IMG/VR virus record: IMGVR_UViG_3300042455_003940
Coordinates: 1-26,497 of that record
Length of the DNA stretch: 26,497 nt
Direction: 5' to 3' (one strand)
From: a virus
Numbering within the stretch: the stretch's first letter is position 1; every line of letters starts with the position of its first letter. The notes below the pieces were generated by a model. That model had not been told where the DNA came from. It saw nothing but the letters and a program-made list of their open reading frames with translations, and did no database searches. The position numbers were made by a program, and so were the translations under genes. Positions 13,458 through 21,130 of the stretch are shown here, one piece after another.

Positions 13458-15867
13458 CCTCTCCATCCGTCTTGCCACCGAAAACGGCAAAGTCGTCGCG
13501 CGGGAGCTGCAGGATATTGGCCGCGCGGGGGAACAGGCATTAAAACGCATTGAGCAGGCCGGTGTGCCGGCCTCGAACCAGTTGCAGGCCCTCAGTTCCG
13601 TTGTGGGCGGATTAAAGCGAGCTTTTGCTGTAGCCGGAACGCTGGCGGCGGGGAATCAGATTTTTGATAGCATCAACCGCGCCGTCATAAAAACGGCGGA
13701 GCTGGGCGATTTGGCCCAAAGCATCGGCATCAATGTCGAGCGGCTTCAGGAATTGCGCTACGCCGCCGAACAAAGCGGTGCTTCGGCAGAATTGCTGGAT
13801 GATGGCATCCGCAAACTCAATCAGCGCCTCGGTGATGTAGCAACCGATGGCACGGGCGCGGCGGCAGGTGCGTTTGAACGATTACAGATTGCGGCCCTAA
13901 ATACTGACGGCACCATCCGCAATGCGGGCGATGTGTTCGACGAGTTTGTCCGCAAGCTCGAAAGTGTAGGTTCTGAGGCTGAAAAGGCCGCCTTGGCCTC
14001 GGATCTGTTCGGTAAACAGGCGGGGCCGCGTCTGGTGCAATTTCTCTCCGAAGGCGAGGCCGGCATTGCCAGCCTTTCCAAGGAAGCCCGTGCGTTCGGC
14101 CTTGTGATGGGCGAGGATCTGGTCAAACAGACCCAAGCTCTGGAAGATGAATGGAATCGCTTCACCCAGCAGGTAGATACCACCTACAAAACGGTTATCT
14201 TGCGCACCGTCAATGGTCTGCGGGGATTGTTTTCTGATCCATCGTTGGATGAGCAGTTTCGGGATTTAACCGCACGATTGCAACGGGCAACGGCGGATTT
14301 GAACGCCTCCCAGCAACTGAATAACGATAGCGATGGCCTGCTGGGTGGCCGCCGCATCGCCCAAGCACGGGAAGAGGTGAACCGCATCAAGGCAGAACTG
14401 GACGCTGTACAGCGGCAGATCCTCGAAAACGCCGCTGCCGAAACTGCCAAACAGCGCAAAAAAGAGGAAGCGCAAAAGGCCTACGAAGCCGCCCGTAAAC
14501 AACAGGATACAGGCGAAGTCATCGATACCTTGCAACGGGAACAGCAGCAGATTGAACAATTAAACGCGGCCATGATCCAAGGTGCAGACGCCGTGGCGCG
14601 GGTGAAGGGTGAACAAGCTGCCGAAACACAGATCCGTAAATTAGGAATCGATGCCAAAAGCGCGGAGGCCCAGAAAATCCGAGAACTGGCCGTGGCCAAT
14701 GCCGCGTTGGAACAGGCGGGTAGAGAACAGGCCGAAGCCCAAAAAAGCACCGTGGATGCCCGCGCCAACATCATCCGTTCCTTGGAAGATGAACGGCAGG
14801 CTCTGCTGCTCAACGAACGCCAGCAGTTTGTTTTAACGGCGGAACGTCGGCTTTCCAGCGAAGCCACTGCCATCCAACGCGAACGGGTGCGCGAACTGGC
14901 GGGGGCTCTGTACGATGAAAAAACTGCGCTGGAGGCCATCAAAAAGGCGCAGGAAGATTACGCCAAGAATCAGGAGGTGCTGGCACGGTTAGAGGCCGAT
15001 CGTTCTGGTGTCGGCAAATCGGATAAGGAAAAATTCACGGATCAGGCCATTGAAAGACTCTCCCCGGATGCCACCGATGATCAAAAAGCCAAAGCCCAGG
15101 AACTGGCGGCGAAACTTTACGAAGAACAGCAAACCGCCGATGCCGCCCGGCAGGTGTTCGAAGCCACCCGCAACGATGCGGAAAAATACGGCGCTGAAAT
15201 CGCCAAACTGAACGACCTGCTGGCCAAAGGGGCCATTGACCAGGACACCTATAACCGTGCTGTCGCACAGGCAAGCGAGACTTTCCACCAGGCCGAGGAA
15301 GGCAGCAACGATTTTGCAACGGGCGCGAAACGGGCTCTGGAAGACTACGCCAAATCCGCCACGGACGTTGCGGGGCAGGTGCAGGACGCTATGAGCCGCA
15401 GCCTGCAGGGGCTGGAGGATTCGCTGGTGGACTTCGTCACCACGGGAAAACTCAACTTTCAAGATCTCGCCAATAGCATCCTGCGCGATCTGGCACGGAT
15501 TGCTATTCGCCAAGCGATCATCGCACCATTAGCACAAGGGTTACTCGGTGCGGGGGTATTCCACGAGGGTGGCACGGTTGGCGCGGGTGCACCGTCACGC
15601 TCCGTATCGCCGATGCTGTTTGCCACTGCACCCCGCTATCACAGCGGCGGCATTGCAGGGCTGATGCCCGATGAAGTGCCTGCCATCCTGCAGCGCGGTG
15701 AGATCGTCATCCCCCGTGAACAGGCCGGGAAAATGGGCGGCTCCAGCAGTCCCGTCATTAACATGACCATCGTCACCCGCGACGCCGAATCTTTTCGCCA
15801 GAGTCGCGGGCAGATTATGGGGGATCTGGCGGTGTCGCTGGCACGGCACAAGGGGCGGAATACATGA
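13444..15867 (+). CDS. Tail tape measure protein
   Basis: An 807-residue protein that sets tail length and helps DNA injection. The N-terminus (residues 1-250) contains the tape-measure head typical of alphaproteobacterial phages (LSIRLATENGKVVARELQDIG, then IGINVERLQELRYAAEQSG). Residues 285-560 are long charged coiled coil. The C-terminus resembles lambda gpH: MSRSLQGLEDSLVDFVTTGKLNFQDLANSILRD near 660, then Gly-rich PRYHSGGIAGLMPDEVPAILQRGE. Length is consistent with a tail of medium length, at roughly 1.5 angstrom per residue. The ATG lies inside the end of the frameshifted chaperone frame with no Shine-Dalgarno sequence, so translational coupling is likely. The stop overlaps the next gene (ATGA). 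Confidence 0.92.
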   Translation: MVTRNLSIRLATENGKVVARELQDIGRAGEQALKRIEQAGVPASNQLQALSSVVGGLKRAFAVAGTLAAGNQIFDSINRAVIKTAELGDLAQSIGINVERLQELRYAAEQSGASAELLDDGIRKLNQRLGDVATDGTGAAAGAFERLQIAALNTDGTIRNAGDVFDEFVRKLESVGSEAEKAALASDLFGKQAGPRLVQFLSEGEAGIASLSKEARAFGLVMGEDLVKQTQALEDEWNRFTQQVDTTYKTVILRTVNGLRGLFSDPSLDEQFRDLTARLQRATADLNASQQLNNDSDGLLGGRRIAQAREEVNRIKAELDAVQRQILENAAAETAKQRKKEEAQKAYEAARKQQDTGEVIDTLQREQQQIEQLNAAMIQGADAVARVKGEQAAETQIRKLGIDAKSAEAQKIRELAVANAALEQAGREQAEAQKSTVDARANIIRSLEDERQALLLNERQQFVLTAERRLSSEATAIQRERVRELAGALYDEKTALEAIKKAQEDYAKNQEVLARLEADRSGVGKSDKEKFTDQAIERLSPDATDDQKAKAQELAAKLYEEQQTADAARQVFEATRNDAEKYGAEIAKLNDLLAKGAIDQDTYNRAVAQASETFHQAEEGSNDFATGAKRALEDYAKSATDVAGQVQDAMSRSLQGLEDSLVDFVTTGKLNFQDLANSILRDLARIAIRQAIIAPLAQGLLGAGVFHEGGTVGAGAPSRSVSPMLFATAPRYHSGGIAGLMPDEVPAILQRGEIVIPREQAGKMGGSSSPVINMTIVTRDAESFRQSRGQIMGDLAVSLARHKGRNT

Positions 15868-16466
15868 GCGGCTTTCATGAGGTGCGCTTCCCCGATGCCA
15901 TCGCTTATGGGGCAACCGGTGGCCCCGAATATTTGACTGATATTGTCATCCTGCAATCGGGCTTTGAGCAGCGAAATCAAAGCTGGGACAGTGCGCGGGC
16001 GCGGTATGATGTCTCCACGGGCATCAAAAACCGCACCCAAGCGGCGGAGGTCATCAGCTTTTTCCGTGCCCGCAAGGGGCGTGCGTATGGCTTCCGCTTT
16101 AAGGATTGGAGCGATTACCGCGTTACAGGGCAACTGATTGGTGCGGGTAACGGCACGCAAACCGCCTTTCAACTGACCAAAACCTACACCAGCGGCGGTG
16201 AAAACGAGACCCGCCCGCTGAAAAAACCCGTCTCTGGTACGGTGAAGATTTACAAGGACAGCATCCTGCAATCGTCAGGTGTCACTGTAGATCACACGAC
16301 AGGGGTGGTAACGTTTACCACCGCCCCAGCTGCCGGCGTGCTGATCACGACTGACTGCGAGTTTGATGTGCCCGTGCGTTTTGATACCGATCGCCTCGCC
16401 ATCCGTATCCAGTCCCACGAACTGTTTGTGTGGGATCAGATTCCCCTCATTGAGATTCGCCTGTGA
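15864..16466 (+). CDS. DUF2460 distal tail protein (GTA gp12 type)
   Basis: A 200-residue tail-tip protein. DUF2460 features are FHEVRFPDAIAYGATGGPEY at the N-terminus, the RYDVSTGIKN segment, FFRARKGRAYGFRFKDWSDY, and the C-terminal CEFDVPVRFDTDRLAI. In the Rhodobacter GTA the homologous protein forms the distal tail ring joining tube and baseplate. The start overlaps the tape-measure stop (ATGA) and the stop overlaps the next start (GTGA). It is complete. Confidence 0.92.
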   Translation: MSGFHEVRFPDAIAYGATGGPEYLTDIVILQSGFEQRNQSWDSARARYDVSTGIKNRTQAAEVISFFRARKGRAYGFRFKDWSDYRVTGQLIGAGNGTQTAFQLTKTYTSGGENETRPLKKPVSGTVKIYKDSILQSSGVTVDHTTGVVTFTTAPAAGVLITTDCEFDVPVRFDTDRLAIRIQSHELFVWDQIPLIEIRL

Positions 16467-17299
16467 TTCCCGCCTCCACCACCCTGAAAACCCACCTTAC
16501 CAGTGAGGTAACCACGCTGGCTTTGTGCTGGAAGGTTATGCGCAAAGACGGCGTGATATCGGGCTTTACCTCGTTCAGCCGCGATCTGGTCGTGGACGGG
16601 GTTACTTACAAAGCCTCCACGGGCTTCACCCCCACCGCCATTGAGACGAGCGCGGGGTTGGCGGTGGATCAGCTGGAGGTGGAGGCCATCCTCAATGACA
16701 GCAGCATCACTGAGGCGGATTTGCAGGCGGGAAAATACGATTATGCCGCGATTGAGGTGTTTCTGGTCAATTACCAAGACCTCACCCAAGGAAAACTGGT
16801 GTTGCGCGTGGGCACTCTGGGGGAAGTCACGGTGCTCAAGGGCGTGTTCGTGGCGGAAATTCGTGGGTTATCGCAGACGTTTCAGCGGCAAATCGGGGAA
16901 CTCTATTCCCCAACCTGCCGTGTGAAACGTTTGGGCGATACGCGGTGCAAGATCGACCTTGCGCCGTATACGCACACCTTAACGGTATCAGCGGTGACGG
17001 ATCAGCGTACTTTTGCCCATGCTGCCAGTCTGAAGCCAGACGGGTATTTCCAGATGGGTCTGGTGGAATGGCTGACGGGCGCCAATGCGGGGCTAGAGAT
17101 CGAGGTCAAAACCTACAGCAGCGGCGTGTTCACGCTGGTGCAGCCGATGCCTTACCAAATCGCCGTGGGCAACACCTTCAAAGCCATTCGTGGCTGTGAC
17201 CGCACGTTTGAGACCTGCCGCACCGTGTTTAACAATGTGCTTAACTTTCGCGGCGAACCGCATTTGCCCGGCATTGACCAGATTTTGAAACTGCCATGA
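16463..17299 (+). CDS. DUF2163/phage_BR0599 tail hub protein (GTA gp13 type)
   Basis: A 278-residue baseplate hub protein. The first 160 residues match DUF2163 (LCWKVMRKDGVISGFTSFSRDL, GLAVDQLEVEAIL). The remainder matches the phage_BR0599 C-terminal domain, with Cys residues in SPTCRVKRLGDTRCKID and GCDRTFETCRTVFNN, and the ending NFRGEPHLPGIDQILK. The clustered cysteines are conserved in this family and in the GTA structure are associated with metal or iron-sulfur binding. It starts at GTG overlapping the previous stop. An ATGA overlap leads into the peptidase gene. Confidence 0.92.
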   Translation: MIPASTTLKTHLTSEVTTLALCWKVMRKDGVISGFTSFSRDLVVDGVTYKASTGFTPTAIETSAGLAVDQLEVEAILNDSSITEADLQAGKYDYAAIEVFLVNYQDLTQGKLVLRVGTLGEVTVLKGVFVAEIRGLSQTFQRQIGELYSPTCRVKRLGDTRCKIDLAPYTHTLTVSAVTDQRTFAHAASLKPDGYFQMGLVEWLTGANAGLEIEVKTYSSGVFTLVQPMPYQIAVGNTFKAIRGCDRTFETCRTVFNNVLNFRGEPHLPGIDQILKLP

Positions 17300-17724
17300 C
17301 CCGAGATGATATCGTTGCTGAAGCCCGCAGCTGGCTGGGAACGCCGTATCATCATCAGGCTGCGCTGAAAGGCGTGGGCTGTGACTGCATTGGTCTCTTG
17401 CGCGGAGTATATGAGGCGTTTGTCGCGCCGCTTAAGGTGGAGATTAACTACTCACCGCACTGGCATTTCCACCGCGCCGAAGAGGTTTTGTATGCCCATG
17501 CCTGCCAGTATGCGGAAGAAATCCCGCTGGAATCTGCACATATCGGCGATGTGCTGCTGTTCGGCTTTGGCACGGGGCCAGCGGCGCACGCCGGCATCAT
17601 CGCCAGCGCGGACACCATTATTCATGCCTACGCTGAAATTGGTAAGGTGGCGGAAACACGGCTTTCTGACAAATGGCTGGCCCGCCGCCGTTTTGCCTTT
17701 CGCTTCCCTGGGCTGGAGAACTGA
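17296..17724 (+). CDS. NlpC/P60-family tail peptidase (GTA gp14 type)
   Basis: A 142-residue cysteine peptidase expected to cut cell-wall peptides at the tail tip during DNA entry. The Cys nucleophile is in GVGCDCIGLLRGVY (about residues 27-40). The His is in AAHAGIIA (near 95), and the third residue lies in DTIIHAYAEIGKV. Length and order match the TIGR02219-type phage cell-wall peptidases that always follow the DUF2163 gene. It starts in an ATGA overlap. A 42-nt gap containing a 7-bp tandem repeat follows. Confidence 0.92.
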   Translation: MTRDDIVAEARSWLGTPYHHQAALKGVGCDCIGLLRGVYEAFVAPLKVEINYSPHWHFHRAEEVLYAHACQYAEEIPLESAHIGDVLLFGFGTGPAAHAGIIASADTIIHAYAEIGKVAETRLSDKWLARRRFAFRFPGLEN

Positions 17725-17735
17725 AATGCTTCCCG

Positions 17736-17763
17736 TCACCTGTAACCTGTTCCCTGTCACCTG
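17736..17763 (+). repeat. Four tandem copies of a 7-bp unit
   Basis: The units TCACCTG, TAACCTG, TTCCCTG and TCACCTG follow one another without gaps (consensus TNMCCTG). They fill most of the 42-bp gap between the peptidase and tail-tip genes. The next ATG (17767) has no Shine-Dalgarno sequence, so the repeat replaces the usual start/stop overlap at this point in an otherwise tightly coupled operon. Confidence 0.7.
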
Positions 17764-17766
17764 ATT

Positions 17767-18384
17767 ATGGCTCAGCTTGCTCTTGCTGGGGCTGGGGCAC
17801 TGGTCGGAAGTGCTTTTGGGGCCCCGTACCTGGGCTTTGCGCTAGGTTCTCTGCTGGGCGGTGTTCTGTTTCCGCAGGACGGCCCGCCAGATCAAATCCA
17901 AGAAGGGCCGCGCCTGCATGACCTGAAAGTCCAGTCCTCAGCGCATGGCACGATGCTGCCGCTGCTGTATGGCACGGTGCGTATTGCGGGCAACGTCATC
18001 TGGGCGGCAGACCTCGAAGAACAGGTGGTCACGGAAACCAACTCCGGCAACGGCGGTAAAGGCGGCGGCGGATCGGTGACCAGCACCACCCGTACCTATA
18101 TCTATTTCGCCAGCTTCGCCGTGGGGCTGTGCGCGGGATCGATTGCCTCGGTGGAACGGGTGTGGGCGAACGGCAAGCTGGTGCATGATGTCAACAGCAG
18201 CTTGCTGGATATGACGGTGTACCTCGGAAACGAGACGCAAAACCCCGACGACCGCATTGAAAGTGCGCTTGGCGTTGGCTTTGTGCCTGCCTATCGCGGC
18301 ATGGCCTATGCTGTCATCAACCGCCTGAACCTCACCGATTACGGCAACCAGATTCCCAATTTGCACTTCGAGGTGACGGCGTAA
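17767..18384 (+). CDS. Tail-tip protein, N-terminal module of a GTA gp15-like protein
   Basis: A 205-residue protein corresponding to the start of the large gp15-type tail protein. It has a Gly/Ala-rich hydrophobic N-terminus, then GPRLHDLKVQSSAHGTMLPL and YGTVRIAGNVIWAADL, a Gly-rich loop (GNGGKGGGGS), TYIYFASFAVGLCAGSIASVERVWANGKLVHD, and YRGMAYAVINRLNLTDYGNQIPNLHFEV. In most relatives this segment continues into a TIM-barrel domain; here the gene stops. The next gene begins with a second, divergent copy of the same module. The start overlap with that gene (TAATG) implies coupled translation. Confidence 0.85.
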   Translation: MAQLALAGAGALVGSAFGAPYLGFALGSLLGGVLFPQDGPPDQIQEGPRLHDLKVQSSAHGTMLPLLYGTVRIAGNVIWAADLEEQVVTETNSGNGGKGGGGSVTSTTRTYIYFASFAVGLCAGSIASVERVWANGKLVHDVNSSLLDMTVYLGNETQNPDDRIESALGVGFVPAYRGMAYAVINRLNLTDYGNQIPNLHFEVTA

Positions 18385-20015
18385 TGGCGATGCTGGTACT
18401 CGGTGCTGCTGGCGCAGGCATGGGATCGGGTTTTGCCATGGCAGGCTTAGGGCTGGGCATTGCCGCCGCTATGGGGGGGTTCAGCGCAGCGGGGAGTTTG
18501 CCCAACGCCGATGCCTATCAGGTGGGACCGCGCCTGGAAGATTTGAAAGCGCAGTCATCTGCCCACGGCGCGATGATTCCGCTGGTCTACGGCATCACTC
18601 GTGTGGCGGGGAATGTCATTTGGTCAACCGACATCACCGCCACATCGGAAAACGTGCTGGTGGGCACCACGGTGATTGAGGGCGGCAAGAGCGGGCGAAC
18701 CCAACCTGTCTACCAAACGCGGGAATTTTATGTGGCCAGTTTCGCCGTTTCGTTCGCCAATACGCTGGCGTTAGAAGAGGAAGGCAGTGCACGGGAAAGC
18801 TTCGAGGATGAGGACGAACTGACCTTCAAACGCCGCCAAGGCATCTCGGCGATGCGGCGCATCTGGATGAACCGCAATCTAGTGTATGATTTTCGTGCCA
18901 ACAATCGCGGCGTAAATGGTCGTGATCTCAATGTGGAAATCTACCTCGGCGGCGAAGAGCAAGCCCCCGATGAATTGATCGAAAGCCTTGAAGGCATCGG
19001 CGAAACGCCTGCCTACCGCGATCATGCTTACTTGCGCTTTGAAACCATTGATTTATCCCGTTACGGCAACCGCCTGCCCAACGTGGAAGCAGAAGTTATC
19101 GACACGCTGGGGCGGGTATTCACCGAAGAAGGCCCGCATGGCCTCGCCGAAGGGCTGGACGGCGATATCTATGTCGTGAATCGCCTGCAGCGCACGGTGA
19201 CGCGCATTGACGGCACAACGTTTCGGGTTAAGGCGACCCTTGGCCGCAATAGCGCCGACTATTTAGGGGCTCTGGACGCACAGCCTGTGCGGGCGGCGGT
19301 CAGCCCCGTGGACGGCCACCTGTGGGTCACCTGCCATGCCAATAACACTGTGCAGCGGATTAATCCTGCGACAAACGCGATTATCGCAACCATTAACACG
19401 GGGATTTACCCTTGGGGCGTCAAAGTTGCTGCCGATGGTTTTGTCTGGATCACCTGCCCATGGGCGGATGGGGTGCAGAAGATTAACCCCGCCACCAACA
19501 GCATTATTGCCAGTTACACGGTAAGCGAATGCCCCACCGAGCTGTCCTTTGGCCTCGATGGCGATCTGTGGGTGACAACCAATGAAGGCGTGGTGCGGCT
19601 CAACTCCGCTACGGGTGTCATCAAAGCGACAATTCCCTTGGGCTTCTTTCCGTGGGGCATTGCCGTTAACCCCGTGAATGGCTTCATTTGGGTGGTGGTG
19701 AACGGGCAGGACATCCTGCAGGTCATCAATCCTGCGACCAATTCCATCACCAAAACGCTGAACCACGGCACAAACGCCATGGATGTCAGCATTCACCCGC
19801 TTGATCCATTCGGGATTGTCTGGAGCACGTCTTACGGCGGTAATCGGGTTCGTTCCTACAGTCCGAAGGAGGGATTCGCCAAGGACGGCGGTTATCTGTC
19901 GCTGATTCAATACGGAACGGTGGCGTTTCCGGGGCAAGTGCTGGCGCTGCGGGATGGGCGGTTTGTGGTCACCCAAACCAAATACGATTTTGTCCTGATC
20001 GGCGAAGGCTACTGA
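18384..20015 (+). CDS. Tail-tip protein with fused beta-propeller
   Basis: A 543-residue protein in two parts. Residues 1-240 repeat the module of the preceding gene (VGPRLEDLKAQSSAHGAM, YGITRVAGNVIW, YVASFAVSFA, RRIWMNRNLVYD, RYGNRLPNVEAEV), with an acidic insertion near 130-145. Residues 245-543 are a beta-propeller of the NHL/streptogramin-lyase-like type. Blades of about 40 residues carry the repeat INPATNxI or similar (near 323, 362, 402 and 444), each followed by a GxxPWG or DGxLWVT strand. Propellers of this kind bind ligands or glycans. The fusion suggests receptor or polysaccharide binding at the tail tip. No virginiamycin-lyase activity is claimed. Confidence 0.85.
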   Translation: MAMLVLGAAGAGMGSGFAMAGLGLGIAAAMGGFSAAGSLPNADAYQVGPRLEDLKAQSSAHGAMIPLVYGITRVAGNVIWSTDITATSENVLVGTTVIEGGKSGRTQPVYQTREFYVASFAVSFANTLALEEEGSARESFEDEDELTFKRRQGISAMRRIWMNRNLVYDFRANNRGVNGRDLNVEIYLGGEEQAPDELIESLEGIGETPAYRDHAYLRFETIDLSRYGNRLPNVEAEVIDTLGRVFTEEGPHGLAEGLDGDIYVVNRLQRTVTRIDGTTFRVKATLGRNSADYLGALDAQPVRAAVSPVDGHLWVTCHANNTVQRINPATNAIIATINTGIYPWGVKVAADGFVWITCPWADGVQKINPATNSIIASYTVSECPTELSFGLDGDLWVTTNEGVVRLNSATGVIKATIPLGFFPWGIAVNPVNGFIWVVVNGQDILQVINPATNSITKTLNHGTNAMDVSIHPLDPFGIVWSTSYGGNRVRSYSPKEGFAKDGGYLSLIQYGTVAFPGQVLALRDGRFVVTQTKYDFVLIGEGY

Positions 20016-21127
20016 TGCTCAATTTCATCGAAACCAGCGGCGCGTTGGCGGCAGGGCAACTGACCAGCACCAATGTCGGTCTGTCGTTCCACAACGTCCA
20101 GCGCAAACGCCTGGAAAAGTACGGCAAGCAGTACATTGCCACCGACCACCAGCCGGTGCAAAATCTGCTCTCCGAAGGGCAAGCCGATACCAGCAGCGGC
20201 GCGGTGAAGAAAAGCCGTCGGGGCTTTCAGGACACCCGCCGTCTGCTGGTCATCAGCCAGTGGTATCGGTATTCGCTGGATACCGCCGCCCGCGATAAAA
20301 TCCGCCGCGTACTGCTGGACTGGACGAGCCTCAACATCCCCGATGGAAATCCCATCAACGAGACGCACTTTGAGGGGTTTTTGAAGGCAATTCGTCTGCA
20401 TCGGGATTTATTCAGCACATCCGAAAATGCCATCCTGAACGCCTGGCTGACCAAGGTGCGGAACGCTGCTGAAGGATTCACCTTCCCCGGCCGCGCCACC
20501 CGCTATGGCAACTGGTACACGCATCACCTCAAAAAGTTGTTGTTGTGCTATTACGCCCAGGAAGATACTGCCGCTTTTAATGCGCTGTTGCCGACCATTG
20601 ATGCCCACGCGCTGGTGAATTTTCCCTACGGCAATGCCGCCGTCATCGTGCCTGCGTCTGGTGTGCCGTTTAACCAAAGCATCCACGATATACCCCGCGC
20701 CGCCAACCATCCTGGCGAGAGCATCGACTACATCCGCCGCGACTCCTTGCATTACCATGTCTATGACGTGGAGCCATGGTTGGAAATCGCCATCCTCACC
20801 GGCAACCGCTACGAGGCGCTGATGGATAACGCTTGGGCGTTTTTGAAAGACAAGGTGTTTTCCACCACGAAGCATTATGAGTTCGCGGCCTCTACCGATC
20901 CCTTTGATGCGCAGCGGTGGCTCGCCAGCCGCCCAGAATATCTGGCACCCAACGCGATGTTCATCCCCGGTCATGCGTCACGGGTGGCTCTAGCCTACAG
21001 CCATTTCAAACGGCTTTTGAATTCAAGTTATCAGCCTGAAAGCCGTATGATCACCATTGCCAGCCGTTCCGAACGCCTCACCACCGACTGGTATTACTGG
21101 TTTCGCTTGTTTTTGGGATACGCTTAG
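20015..21127 (+). CDS. Alginate-lyase-like (alpha/alpha-barrel) tail protein, putative depolymerase
   Basis: A 370-residue protein made largely of amphipathic helices. The segments RYGNWYTHHLKKLLLCYYAQED (near 165-190) and DSLHYHVYDVEPWLEIAILTGN (near 240-262) resemble the Asn/His and Tyr motifs of the alginate-lyase (PF05426) alpha-toroid family. The preceding helix (VLLDWTSLNIPDGNPINETHFEG) fits the same fold. If correct, it would cleave uronic-acid-rich surface polysaccharide. It sits between the two halves of the tail-tip protein, a place suited to an enzyme that opens the capsule during adsorption. The fold is assigned from motif memory, so activity and substrate are uncertain. It starts in a TGATG overlap. 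Confidence 0.55.
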   Translation: MLNFIETSGALAAGQLTSTNVGLSFHNVQRKRLEKYGKQYIATDHQPVQNLLSEGQADTSSGAVKKSRRGFQDTRRLLVISQWYRYSLDTAARDKIRRVLLDWTSLNIPDGNPINETHFEGFLKAIRLHRDLFSTSENAILNAWLTKVRNAAEGFTFPGRATRYGNWYTHHLKKLLLCYYAQEDTAAFNALLPTIDAHALVNFPYGNAAVIVPASGVPFNQSIHDIPRAANHPGESIDYIRRDSLHYHVYDVEPWLEIAILTGNRYEALMDNAWAFLKDKVFSTTKHYEFAASTDPFDAQRWLASRPEYLAPNAMFIPGHASRVALAYSHFKRLLNSSYQPESRMITIASRSERLTTDWYYWFRLFLGYA

Positions 21128-21130
21128 ATC

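Noticed and set aside
19116-20012. Virginiamycin B lyase (antibiotic resistance) for the propeller domain
   Set aside because: Only the propeller fold is suggested. It is fused to a tail module, and no lyase active-site residues could be identified by eye.
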